Origin: Ascidia mentula
Lineage: Eukaryota > Chordata > Ascidiacea > Phlebobranchia > Ascidiidae
Length of the DNA: 64,000 nucleotides
Reading direction: 5' to 3'
Assembly (NCBI GenBank): GCA_947561715.1
Contig: OX387197.1
Coordinates: forward strand, 6,445,001-6,509,000
Made by a program: the position numbers and the translations under genes. Position 1 is the stretch's first letter, and each line of letters opens with the position of its first letter. Positions 35,754 through 48,255 of this stretch are shown piece by piece. The notes beneath the pieces were generated by a model. The model worked only from the letters and a program-made list of their open reading frames with translations, was not told the DNA's origin and did no database searches.

Positions 35754-38700
35754 ATGGATGAAGCCTGTATGGATTTGGTTGATGAAGAAACAAAGGCACA
35801 CCAGGCAGATCTTGTACAACTTCTTAATAAGTAAGTTAAATATTTGTGGTAGTTAATGGATTGAGAAAAAAAATTATATCCTTTTTAACACAAAAAAATA
35901 ATATATAAATTACATTTACAAAAAATATCGACAGGCTGTAGTCTGTGGAATCAACATTCGTTGGAAAACATTATGTGTGAAAATTGTACCCTTTGCAAAT
36001 GTTTTTTTTGGGAGCTGCCTGCAGATAGTCACTTAGTGTGGCTATGGAAAATTGTTTATGGCAATATACAAATAGTGTTCATTCAATTGTTTATGCACGA
36101 TAAGCTAAACATGCAACAAAGTGGAAAATAGAGAACATGTACACGCTAAAATTACCTCTATTCCAAACCAATTATCCCAAAATAACCCAATATTATTGTC
36201 TGGTCTTGTTCTGCAACTCGACAAGTGGCTAGAACAGAACAAAAGTAATATGTTGTTATTACAGGGATCGACTTGGAGACAAATTAACATGCGATTTAAT
36301 TTTGAAGTCCGGAAAAGAGTTGTTTTGGGTTCACAAAAACATTTTGATGGTTTCTTCTGACTTTTTCAAAAACATGTTCACCGTGGAGGTGTTTTTCTCT
36401 GCGATTTTTTTCATTTTCTAAACTCAAGTGGACTGTTGCTTTATTTTGAAGATGAAAGAAAGATATTCTGAAGGTGTGGAAATGCATAACACTCCGTCAC
36501 AACGGCTGGCAAACCTTATTGACTTCATCTACACTGGAAAAATTGCTATTACTGATGAAAATGTTATGGATGTGCTCGATGATGCTGAATATACTCAAAT
36601 ATTAGGTTTTTGATCTGATTGCTTTACTAATTACAAACATTAATTGTAGAAATAAAAGACAATTTTTAGATTTTGATTTACGATTTTTTTGTTTTAGCTT
36701 TGAAAAATCGCTGTAGCACATTTCTTCTAAAGGCCACTGCTACTGTCCAAAACTGCCTAAAGATTAGGGCATATGCTCAACGTTATGGGCTTGACAATGT
36801 TTTGAAAAAATCAAGCAGAGTGATAGAAAAAAACTTTGATCAATTCATGAGGCTTAATGATGTCACACAAATGGATGTTGAAGACTTTTCGACGATTATT
36901 CAGTTAAAGTCCACAGTATGTCTGCCTTTTAACTTATTGAAAACTACATTTTTACAGCATTTAAATTTATTTCAGAAGTTTGAAGAATGTGCATTTCATG
37001 GAATTGTTTATTGGGTAAAATACAATCCTACCCAGCGTGAAAAGTGGTTTGTGAAACTGTTTTCAATCCTAAATCTCCGTGATATGAACCATCGGTCACT
37101 TTCAGAATTGTCCAAAGAGGTTATACAATATTTACTTGTTAATAAACCCTATACATACAACATTAAACAATATATTCCTAACAAGTAACTTTGGCCAAAG
37201 AGTAGCTCTAACTGCAGCTTATATTATTAGCTTCTCTCTAAATTATATTATGTTAATTTTTGTTGTTACAGGGTTTGGTTAAGAACAATTTAGTTTGTTC
37301 CAACATGCTTGTAGAAGCCCTAGTCAACCTAAATTGCCCTGGTATTCTTTTCTTTTCGAGTTGTAAGCAATGTATAAGTTTATTTGCAATTTTTTAGAGG
37401 AGCTACTGCTGATTAGTAATAATGATGGAACAGCAGAATGTAGTTTGTTCAATGTGAAAAGTCAAAAGTTGAAGAATTTACCGGTATTGATATATTCCAA
37501 TGTTACTTTTTTTTGATAAAAAATGATGTCCCTTATTCAGCGTCTACACACTGAGCGAAAATATGCAACATCTGTAAAAGTGGGAAAAATAGTTCATGTG
37601 ATTGGTGGTGCTGGCAAACGTTGTGAGGAATTTGACTTAAGCAGTATGAATGGTTGGAATGCAACTGCTGAAATGCAGGCGGATCGTACATGGTGCTCCT
37701 CTGGTTGCTTTCAAAGTGGAAGTACTGCAAACCAAATGATTTAATAATTACACATCTAACCATGTTTTCAAATTATTAAAGTTGCAAGATTAGTGCAAAT
37801 TTTGGATTAAATTTGTTGTATGTAAGCTCTGAGTTAGCTGTGTTATAACGCACTTCATTTATGGTATTGATTATTCAATGTATAACGAATGGTATTGGTT
37901 ACACACATAGATCAAATTTTTGTAACTGGTGGCTGGAACATGGAAGGAGTTCTTTCAAGCTGTGAGGTGTATAACATTGCATCTAAACGATGGTTCTGGA
38001 TTAAAAATATGCTTCACCAGAGATACTCTCATGAAAGTGTTGTTTGTCAAGGTAGCAAAGTAAAACAGTACAAATGCAAATAAAATTTATGTTGCCAACA
38101 TGCCACAATTACCTGTTGCAGGCCTACTTTACAGTATTGGTGGATTTGATGGCAAGCACCTTTCCTCATGTGAATGCTATGATGAACACAATGACAAGTG
38201 GTGCAACATTGCCCCCTTAAATGAAGCCAGAAGTAGTTTTGCATGCGTCGAGTGTGATGGAATGATTTATGTAATAGGTAGTGCTAGTAGGCAAATACAT
38301 TAAGTTAGCACCACATGGTTGAAAATGATATCCACATTTAATTTAAAAACCTATATTCATCAACACTGAATTACATTCTCCTGTAATGGTAGTTTAATCC
38401 CAAAGTGCAAAAAATATAGCATATGCATAGTTTAATAAGATTATTTTTATTGCGCATCTATAAAATATTTTAACATCACATCAGTTTTTTTTCAAAAAAT
38501 GGTAATTTGATTATGCAGGTGGCATTAATAAAGCTTTTCTTGGGTCAGTTGAGAGATATATACCTGATGTAAACAAATGGGAAAATGTTGCCCCAATGTT
38601 GCATGCACGGTGTGGTTGTTTTTCTTGTGTCGTGGAAGGCAAAATCTTGGTTTTGGGCGGAACGTAAGTTTGCAAAGACGCTGGGACTGGAACAAGATAA

Positions 38701-38888
38701 TCAAACATACTTACTTAAACTATGGCCTGTTTTATGGGTGTGATATAATTTTTTATTTTTTTCGTTACAGGCAAGCAGAAAAGATGCCTGTCCGATCAGC
38801 AGAATTGTATGATCCAACCGAAAATGTTTGGAAAGTGTGTTTTGAAAGTGATATAGCCATGAATCTTGTAACTGCAGTTAAAATATAA
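35754..38888 (+). CDS. BTB-BACK-Kelch (KLHL-type) protein, 12 exons
   Basis: Exons: 35754-35830, 36265-36388, 36452-36605, 36698-36915, 36976-37119, 37272-37341, 37398-37483, 37541-37721, 37911-38051, 38122-38277, 38519-38663 and 38771-38888. They join in frame into 537 residues. Residues about 26-120 are the BTB domain (LTCDLILKSGKELFWVHKNI, FFKNMF, LIDFIYTGKIAI). About 120-262 is BACK (EECAFHGIVYWVKYN). About 263-537 carry six kelch blades marked by VHVIGGAG, IFVTGGWN, LYSIGGFD, IYVIGGIN and ILVLGGTQ. Family members are usually Cullin-3 substrate adaptors. The exact KLHL orthologue cannot be named. The 60-nt intron 36916-36975 is in frame without stops, so its retention would add 20 residues. 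The exon 8 donor (37721/37722, GTACTG) is weak and least certain. Confidence 0.9.
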
Positions 38889-40026
38889 TACATGCTGAAA
38901 GAATGCTTTAATGTACTTCTGCAAATCTGCAACAAAAATTTAGAATGAAAAACTAAAGATTACAAATCGTACTGTGTATTGTTTTGAAGAGAATTTCCCA
39001 ATGCAATTGAAAATGACCTTGTTATGATCACTGTTTTGATTGACCTTTATTCAGTTTGTTCTTGGGCTATGTACCCACACTATGCATGTACTTGGTCTTA
39101 TGTACAAAGCTTCAAAAACTTATTTTTTATATCTGTACTTGATGATTTCTTGAATGAATCATGTTTTTTAAATGCTGATATTTCTTCAATGCTTCTGTCC
39201 CTCCTTTGTATAAATCGTTATTTATCCAGCAATGTTCCTGATGCATCTATTTCAGGATCGGAAACATAATTTTACAAATAAACAAGTTATCTGTGTGCTG
39301 GGCGTAAAGTCCGATGTCGATAATTGTAGTCTTATAACTGTAAGTTTGAGTTCTCAAAGTAGCAAATAATCTACTCTAAATATATAAGCTCAGGCTAGGA
39401 AACGAAATAGATTGTTGTGTCACACCAGTTCGCTTACGCGTTTGTCTGGCATATGTACGCAATTTTGAAGATGTTTAAAAAGAGGACACCAATGTTAGGG
39501 ACATTTTTTTCTTTCAAGGGCCCTTTACGGATGGGCCACGCGTTGACAACATCTCGAACCGCGCTCCACCCGCTTCACGTGCAAAGAAGGCAGACGTTTT
39601 TAAAAAATGTACATGACATGCTATAAGTACCAAACCAGGTATGCTTAAGGGCAGTTGCTGTGTTGATACCATTCGATATTTGTTTAACTGATATAAACAG
39701 GAGCGTTTTTGTGTCAAACGGTAGATTGTAATCTATGGTATTTGGTATTGCCTGGCGTTAGCATCCAATGTCACAACAAGTTTATAACAGCAATCCCCCA
39801 ACCTCATAGAACTAAGAATAGTGATTGTTTAAACAAGCGCTATCGAATCGAAACGAATCCTTACCCGCAATAGCGTTTTAATTTTATTTTTTTTTTAATG
39901 TAAAAATTTATCCTTGTCGAGACGAACTATAACAACCACAATTTTGCACGGAAGCAAATGAAATGGTGAAGCGCCTATAATAAGTCTTCATGTTTTGTTT
40001 TTATATTCAGTGTAGTTGTATCTGAA
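38889..40026. other. Intergenic stretch, nothing recognised
   Basis: Between the Kelch stop and the F5/8C gene start there is no identifiable gene, RNA or repeat. It probably holds the Kelch 3' UTR and the next promoter. Confidence 0.4.
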
Positions 40027-42559
40027 ATGCCGCTCAGCGCAGCAGGTATCGTAGTGGTGGTAATTGTTGTGGCAATCTGCGGTAAGTTGTCAACGGAATA
40101 TAAAGCGTAAAATAAACGTTTTAACTACTTTGAAATGTAAACTTGATGACGAAGTTTTCGTCCTTATTATCACAGGAGCACAGGAGGAAGTTTGTGGAGG
40201 TCGGTCCATGCACACTCTTTGCTCAAGACTGGCACGACTTGAAGGTGGGTTTGATTTGTGGGAAACGTTTGCTTCATTAATTAAGTATTTTTTTATTGCA
40301 AGCAAGGGCAAGATTCTTCAGTCCTATGTCACTTGCGGCGAACAGAGGTAAGTGGGCTACACATATATTTTTAAATAAAACGAAAACAAATAAAAACTTG
40401 ATTATTTCCTTCCGATCGGTTATTTGTCTTTGCAACCTCAATGCGTCAAATGCGTTCTTGATTCTAATAAAATCCAAATATTAGTGTCATTGTGCATTGG
40501 TCATATTGCAAGCAGACAATGTCCACCATACTCGTGAGGAAATAAAAACCAACTCTTATTGTAACTACCCGAGTACATGCTTTTTGCATCATTTTGGTTA
40601 TCTTTTTTTCAACAAGATTCGCTCTGCAAGCTTGGTTTAAAAACTCATTATATCCCTGACGGTGCCATCAGCTCGTCGTCCCATTTGGATGAGGAAAGAA
40701 GCTCGCTTTATCACCATAAATTCGGAAGACTCGATGAACCTCGTGTTCCTGGCATTAACTTTGGTGCCTGGGTAGCAGGCAGGAGTAAGTCTATTTTAGT
40801 TTTGGGAAGATATTTTGCCGGACGGCCAGACAAATGTTTGATAAATTCCTGTCAGCAGGATCATTTTTAGTCTGCTAATTTCTGGCCAATAAGTTTTCCT
40901 TTGCACAAAATAACACCGATCTATCAAGAAAACATTTGCCATCGACGAACGAAAGCTACGACTTAATTATTTGAGATTCCACCTTTTCGGATATGACCGA
41001 ATAATTGCTTTCCAAACGCAGATAACAGGGGCGAATGGATCCAAGTGGATTTGCCAAAGAAATCTCGTTTCACGGGAGTTATTACACAGGGAAGACACGA
41101 CGCGAACCACAACCAGTGGGTAACTCGTTACAGGATCGCGTTTCAGCTTCCAAAAGACAGAAGGTGGAGATTCGTTGTGGACGACGACCACGAAGCTATA
41201 GTAAGACACGTGCTGAGCGTTGGAACGATAAAACATACAAATTACGCGTGACAGAGCATGTATTGAACCGCTTGAAACTTGGAATATAGTTTTGTAGACC
41301 GCATGTGTGAAATCCCAGAGCAAGTGGGTCGTATTTGCAACTGTCAGAAAGCGGCACGCGTTATTTGTTTGCAAGTTTTAATTTTTTTTAATCCATCTTT
41401 ACCGAGCCTTCGCGAAGAGTTCTTTAATCCATTAACTCATTCGCATGCCAGCGACTAGAGTGAACTGTAAAAAATACAAAACACCAAGACATTAGTTTCC
41501 ATACATAAGCCAAGGTTACCATCGACCTGACACCTAAAACTGTGACACGCGGAAAAAAAAGATTATTTTCCTACTATGACCTTTGTTAGGGATTATGTCT
41601 TCCGGCATAGGGATGCTGCACAAAATATGTTGATAAAGATAAAAAGAGCACTTTTAACAATGTTGGAGATACGACTCAAAAACAAGGATCCTTGTTAAAA
41701 ATGATGGCAAATGATAGACATAAGGACGGTATGTTGCCCAAGTTAACGCGCTCGTTGATCTACCACAAATCGACTAAGGAGAGTTGGATGGTTGCTGGTG
41801 GTTTGGAGAAAATTCTATTCTTGCTAACTGAAAGGTCGGAATTGATCTGTGGCCTTAGGTTTGAAATCCAAACCAATTTCGTTTGCAAGTGGTGACAATT
41901 ATTTTCCTCAAATGACGGAAGCAAGGAGCATTTACGATTTTGATTCAACCGCCAAGTGCATTATGCGGTTGTAACTCTTGACACATAATGCGAGCAGATT
42001 TGCCCTTGGGCCAGATTTAGTATCAAAGACTTACATTAATCTTTAGCGCTTATCCTAAAGTTTTGTGGAAAGCCGATCTCGACCTGACCTTCTGTTAACA
42101 CGACACTTTCGCTAAGTCAGCGAATCTGATAATGTTTAGTCGGGGAAAGACAACCCCTTTCATATTTGCGGAATCCTGCCCTTGATTTGTTGTTTATACA
42201 ACGACGTTCAATACGTTTAATTGTCATGTCTATTATGCTTTAAAAGCCTTGGCTGCTGCACACTATGAAAAAATTATATAGCAGTGTAATATTTTTGCCT
42301 ATTTCGCTTTAATTGTAACATGTAATTTTGACTGTCATAATATAGTGTTTTTGTTTGTTTTGTAATGTAACGTGCTTTTTAGATGAAAATTCTTTATGTA
42401 TAACAATATTACGATTTGCAGATATTCAATGGAAACAGTGACGGAACAACGAAAGTGACCAACATATTTCCCAATCCGTTTATGGCGGTTAGGGTGCGAC
42501 TTGTAATAGAGGCTTGGCATAATTTCATAGCTCTCCGTCACGAGTATCTAACGTGCTAG
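40027..42559 (+). CDS. Secreted F5/8 type C (discoidin) domain protein
   Basis: Exons 40027-40081, 40176-40244, 40303-40347, 40617-40784, 41022-41200 and 42422-42559 join to 217 residues. The first four introns are in phase 1 and the last in phase 0. Residues 1-19 are a signal peptide (MPLSAAGIVVVVIVVAICG), followed by a short linker with C-x-GGRSMHTLC. One F5/8C domain runs from CKLGLKTHYIPDGAI through WIQVDLPKKSRFTGVITQG to IFNGNSDGTTKVTNIF and ALRHEYLTC, with first and last Cys as expected for the domain disulfide. The protein ends right after the domain. Such domains bind lipids, glycans or matrix proteins. The third exon (15 codons) is the weakest part of the model; the last exon is strongly supported by domain fit. 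Confidence 0.85.
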
Positions 42560-43767
42560 ATGCTTACCCAAGTCGGAATGTGTTGTTTCCATGTGAATAT
42601 GCTTTGTGTGAATATCTGCATGTCCTTACAAGTACGAACAGGATTCAAGATGTCACAACTACTTGCTACTTGCTTTAAAATGCGCCTGTAGGACGTTATT
42701 TAAAACGTCTACATAAATAATAACACTGCCGTATATCTGACTCCTCATAAAAAGGCTACTCTTTAACCCAAAGTCAATCGATCAGTTTAATACATAAGTA
42801 ACAGTCGCACGAGGATTAACAATAAAACGTTACAAACCATGCGTAGAAAGGTCTCTGTCCGTTCGTCTGTATCTTTCGTATGTTCGTGCCGACTGTTACT
42901 TATGTGGCCTATATAAAAAATGTATACAGAGTTATTTGAGATCGGATTACCCCGTGACTCATTTAAAAAGGCGGCTTGTTGCTGGAAGTGACATAAAATA
43001 GGTAGACCGGATATTTAATTAACTTCCGTGCATACGAACGAATAACACGCTCGACGTAAATGGATTGATGTGTGTTTGCAGCGTGATTATTATCCGACGT
43101 TAATAAAAAACGGTTGATGCCACAAAAACACAACATTATATATTAGACATATGACGTAGTGGATACACGCCACAGTATAAGGCGAACATACCCTGTTTCT
43201 AACCTCAGGTTTGTGTTAAAATATCAACCTGTGTTGTAATTCCAGCACTTTTAATGCCAATATTTGTTGAAAACGACCATTCTACTTAATTGAATTTTCC
43301 TCGCGTGGCCAAAGTTTTTGTCAGTCATTGAAAATCTGAACAAGTATCATATCAACTAACGTGAGATGCGCTGCTGTTATCAAGCATATACGTAAAAACG
43401 AAATAAAATATTTAAAGCACTAACTTTCCCCAACATCGAAAAACGTCATTTTGTCCCAGGTTTAGTGGGTGTCATGATTAAAATTAAACTGTAGCAACAT
43501 AATATGTTAAAAGGATGTATCGTCGCGGGTTGTGTTAATTTCAGTGCGTGCGCTGCCTTTTTCTTGCGACTCTCTCACGTGTCATGTGTCACGCCATGTG
43601 CACATTATTCGATTTACTACGAATAAAGAGCAAGCACGCCACAAAGTACATATTTTCATTAACTATAACTATCAATTTTATTGCCAACGATTTGTCTCAC
43701 ATTTCATAAGCACACAAACAGGTCCTGTGATTGACAACAACGTAAATTGCCTGTATCAGGAGCTTCG
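42560..43767. other. Intergenic stretch between convergent genes
   Basis: The F5/8C gene (+) and MGAT4-like copy A (-) converge here. No further gene is recognised. The open frame at 43532-43882 on the plus strand overlaps the last MGAT4-like exon on the other strand and is not taken as real. Confidence 0.45.
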
Positions 43768-45630
43768 TCATGGAGAGACCGATTCGTCGTCGATGCCGAA
43801 ACTGGATCTCGACGACACTCTAAAATCAAAGTTGCGGCTCCATCATTATAAGGAGCTACACCAACCGCGTCATTTAAACTGATAATGGCATAAGTTTTTG
43901 CCGAAACGTTTTTTAAACATGACAATGTTAATAGCAATATGGGCCAGTCTCTTTATACTCAGAATTATGAGTAAATCCGTGATTTGTGTTCCTAATAGTC
44001 AGTCGTTATCAAAATAGCATTGTATAAGATTACTTTGAACAAAGGATACGTTGCACACGAGTACAGTTCGTTTTCATTCCGTTTTAACCAAAAAACAATG
44101 CGGTTTAGTATCAGACTTGGGGGATAGCAGAAAAACCAACTGTTATATTTTTCACGTGTATTCAACTTTCTTGCACTTACTTGCCCAAATGCGTAAACAA
44201 CGCTCTGGGGTGTTTTCTGACAAAGGCGAAGCTCTTTGTATGGCATTCATCCATACTATCCATATACCCGCAACGCTTGTTGCGCAAAAAATCCCAAAGC
44301 AGCCAGTCGAGAGGTTTTGAATCCCAAAACATAGCGACAAATTTCGCAAACTCTCTCGTAGATTTGTAGTGGAATAACTTTCCAGCCCCTCCCACTGAAG
44401 TAAAGGAGCAGTACTCCCACGTTTTTGGCGGCTCTGCCTCTGCAAACTGAAGAGATGGCGTAAGCTCGGCCTCTATTTGAGAGGCTGGGTCTGTTCAAAA
44501 ACCATATCAATTTGTGATGAACAAAAAAGCCTATTTCCAAATTATAACAGCACTTAAAATTTGTCTTTGTCTTGTTTGTATGGTAATATTCATAATTGGA
44601 ATCTGTTGCTATACCTTTAATACTTCATTCATGTAATTGCTTGTAGCTTGAACGTCGTCCTCCATCATAAGAAAATAGGTTGGATCCAAATAGCGAATGG
44701 TGTAAGACATCAGGAATGCCATGTCCAGGTTTTGTTTTGATCGCCACCGAATTCGCTCTATCTTGTCACCAAAGTTTGGAACCAATTTTGATTCCCAATC
44801 CGGATGTAGTTCCCGCGGAGGGCCGATTATCTTTTTAATGAATGCAACTTCATGAATTTATTAGTTGTTACAAAACATAAAAAAAGTTTAGGCTATCACT
44901 ATATTAGCGTATTTATAGGCTAAATTATCACGTGGTGCCCTAAAGTCTATAATGACCAAATATTAATGTGGCATATTATATGTATGTACCTATACTAAAA
45001 CACAGTGGTGACTAATAAAGCTCAATATATTTTGCTGCGCGCTTTCAGTACGATATTTCTCAGTCATAAACTTTCATGTGGAGTCATAGACATTTTGACA
45101 TAATTTGTAACTAGGCATTTAAAAAGTTACCGACCCCTGAACCGTGTTGAAACTTTTCTTACTTCAATTATTCCGCGGTCAAATTCCTCTCGAAATTCAG
45201 CATATAACTGCTTTGTTTGATGTTCAAATATGCTGAGTTTGTCATCGACGAGATATATGACAAATACAATGTTCTGTTTCTGAGATTCTGTCAGTGGATC
45301 AACCATGTAGCGCAAAGTGTTTATGAGGTAAGATTCACCCTTTCGCAGTACACTTGGTATGGCAATTAACAAGTAGGGGTGCGTTTTTGCCATTCCATAT
45401 CGGTATTGAGGATAATAAAGGTCTTGTAAATTCGAATGTTCTTCTGGTGGCTCTTCATTGTTCGAAACTTTTTCATTGACTAAAGATTCGTTTGTTTTTT
45501 GAGCCGAAAACACTTGTGAATATTGTCGATAAACGCCACCTTTCGAAGGAATGAGGGGCCTTTCCATTACAAGAAAACACAGCACCATGATCATAAAAAC
45601 ACACTTTATCACTAGTTCATAACGTCTCAT
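43768..45630 (-). CDS. MGAT4-like N-acetylglucosaminyltransferase, copy A
   Basis: Exons 45630-45163, 44830-44615, 44446-44181 and 43819-43768 (minus) join into 333 residues. The N-terminus is a type II membrane anchor (about residues 6-22, LVIKCVFMIMVLCFLVM). The lumenal GT54 region starts YLLIAIPSVLRKGESYL and continues to IRWRSKQNLDMAFLMSY, then MMEDDV with the acidic metal-binding triad at about 213-216, then CSFTSVGGAGKLFHYKS and KPLDWLLWDF. MGAT4 enzymes add beta-1,4-GlcNAc to the alpha-1,3 mannose arm of N-glycans in the Golgi. The protein stops soon after THLGK and lacks the C-terminal lectin-like domain of about 200 residues found in vertebrate MGAT4A/B/C. The last exon is short and variable between copies. 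The frame is intact. Confidence 0.82.
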
Positions 45631-45950
45631 GGCAACGTTTGCACCACCAAACCTTACAAGAGAAATAACAAAAAAAAAACAAATATACTCAAGAAATTGT
45701 GTTAACTTTATTTGAAAACCTGTGCATGTCCAGTTATTTCTGCCAGCTGGTAACTATATTACATTCACATGTGCCTTATGGCCTGTTTGAGTCAGCAACA
45801 AGTCATTTTATAGCTTTTAACTTCTTAGATATTGCTTGATGTTAAATCTGTACCACTTATTTGCTGGCAAAACCGGACTATAGTTGCAGTAAGATTATTA
45901 TGGTAATTGTTGCCTGTACGTCGGTGGCCATGTGGCGCAGGATTTTGGAT

Positions 45951-46025
45951 ATCAACCATGTAGCGCAGGGACTTTTTGAGGCAAGATTCACCCTTCCTTA
46001 TTACATTAGGTATGCCAATTTGAAC
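45951..46025 (-). pseudogene. MGAT4-like exon 1 fragment
   Basis: About 75 bp resembles the part of exon 1 encoding IPSVLRKGESYLINTLRYMVD, read on the minus strand (atcaaccatgtagcgcag, gcaagattcacccttc, then tacattaggtatgcc). It is too short and altered to code. It lies about 0.3 kb upstream of copy A and marks a partial duplication. Confidence 0.75.
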
Positions 46026-46343
46026 TTGACTTGTTCATATCCAAACTAACTCACAAAGAGTGGTTGACGATCATCGTCAGTGCGATATCTTATATTTAAA
46101 ATTTCACAGAAATATTATTTTCGCCAAAACGGCATCGTCGGTTTCTGTGCTTGTTTCGGTACCACCTCGCAAATAGGCTGATTCCCTGTTGACTGAATGA
46201 CATTTTTCCCTTGTACTGGTAATATTTTACATCTGTTGGCTCTTTATCAATCCTTTGGCTAGTGATTGTATAATCTAGTCACAACAAATTGGGAGTCTTT
46301 GCTTGACCGTTCGGTCTGCAATGTCGTCTGATAGTCACACCTA

Positions 46344-46394
46344 GGTGCACTGATGAGACCTTATAGGTCGATACAGTGGCCATCTGTATGCAGC
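46344..46394 (+). ncRNA. Hammerhead ribozyme copy with one changed core base
   Basis: CTGATGA (46350-46356), stem II GACC/GGTC with loop TTATA, stem III CAG/CTG with loop TGGCCAT, and the triplet GTA (46386-46388) are correct. Stem I is TGCA/TGCA (46346-46349 with 46389-46392). GAAA reads GATA, which should block or greatly weaken cleavage. Confidence 0.75.
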
Positions 46395-48255
46395 TTTTAC
46401 AATTCACATTGTTGGCTCCACTTTGCTTATTAATCCTAATGCCTGGTCGCGTGCTGCATGATATGTTCGATTGCTTACGATCTAACGATCACAATTGTAT
46501 GATGATTAGTAGTGTGGTTTCCTGTTTCTATTGTTTATTTGGCACCATTTGTTTTACTCTGTGCCACCAGTGTACGCAACCCAGCTGTTACTACGTGGTG
46601 CTTAACAAAAACGTTTGTTTTGCTTTTGGTTATAAACGTATCCGGATAATTTTAATTAAATCGGGCAGTGTAAGTTGGATCCTGCAGAATATGTGTATTA
46701 TTAAAGCATTTTTTGCGGAATGCCGCTTGCTGTTATTTATAAAAGCGCTTTAGCTGTACCTCACCGAGACCGAGATGAGCATTATTTATTACTGACTAAC
46801 CAAAGCGAGGCAGCAAAGCGAACATGCCGCGTTGGCCCATCCTCATGAGGAAAGCAAATCAGTTTCTTTGTCCATTCATCTTTACAGCTAGTAGCGAACA
46901 TGTTAAAGCCTTCTGATATGGAGCGAACATTCTAATTCTACATTTGATATGAAGCAAAAACAAATAATTCCACAAACTCCCATCACGTGAAGTTTTTTGG
47001 GCGAAGTTTAACAGAACCGGTCATACCAAAGACGGGGGCCGATTAGAAAAATGCCGAAGAGAATTTTTCCCCTACGTCGCCTCACAGCAACACCAAACTT
47101 AGGTTGTTTGACGCCAGAAGAAAAAAAACTGTTTGGTTGCTGCGAGGCGCTAACTGTTGGCGTGTAGTTTTCGCTTATTGTCTTCAATCTTTATGTACTT
47201 TTCTTGAGGGATTTAATATTAACTAAAGTAATGTTGTAACTTTTTTCTATTCCATGGACTTCTTTAATAACCGATATTCAAAATGGCAACTTTTTTTTTT
47301 CTTTAAGGCGAGTTCTTATCAGTTTTTGCTAGGAGATGTCAAGATTTTTCGTCATAAAACGCTTAAGGCTTCGATTATCACCACGTGGAAGGGTAATTTT
47401 CCACTCGCCTACACCTCAATGCAAACAGGGGAAGTCGTAAACTTGGCAAACATTTTATCTGAGGTACACTGTCTAGTGGCACAGTACATGCCGCAAATAT
47501 TATAAGACTACTTCGCAAACAATCTAGTCGGGAGACGGGAGCTGCTGGTTTTCAGGTATGTAAGGGATATTTGGGTTTTACTCGATAAAAGTTCGAAATT
47601 GTTTTTTTTTCAATGAAGTAGCGGTGGGAATGCACACAGACCTGTTACATGCAATATCATTCCCAATGCTTGAAATAGCCCTTGAATGTATTTGCTACCG
47701 GACAATCTCAGTTTTACTACAAAAATTATTCTTGACCTTGCCTACTCATTCAATGTAATATTAAAGCGTTAAACTTTCCAGTGTTGGGACTTTATAGGCC
47801 AAACATGTTTTCACAGTTACCAGTACAGCGGAAACAATCTACGCGGTTTCTAAAGTTAAAGTTGCAAGAAAAAGATTGCTGAGCATTACTACAAGATCAA
47901 ACGGAACAAAACTATTAAAAAGAAACAGGCAGCCTTTTTGTTGTCTACAAAAAGCAAAATACATGGAAAATCTTCTTTATAAAAAACAATTCAACTACCA
48001 GAGTAAATTGTTTAATTGATTTTACTTGGTAAACAAGTTTTGGTAATGCAGCTTTTGAGATGTTAAAGCACACTGGTGTCAATGCCATTTTGTGACGAAA
48101 CCTTTTCGCAAAACTGGCTTAACGGGCGAATTATTGTGTACGAACGTCCAGGAAACCAGAAACAAATGAAATGCGCAACAGTGCACATAATGCTTTGCTT
48201 TCCATGCAAAAATTGTTTACCATAACCGCTTCAAATTTCCCAGATTGATTCCCGT

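Larger units (their letters stand above)
45631..48255. other. Spacer between MGAT4-like copies A and B
   Basis: Holds the exon 1 fragment (45951-46025) and a hammerhead relative (46344-46394). The remaining ORFs have no recognisable domain. Confidence 0.45.

Noticed and set aside
43532-43882. Plus-strand open frame of 116 residues
   Set aside because: It overlaps, on the opposite strand, the last exon of MGAT4-like copy A (43768-43819), which is supported by matching last exons in the other copies. The plus frame has no domain.
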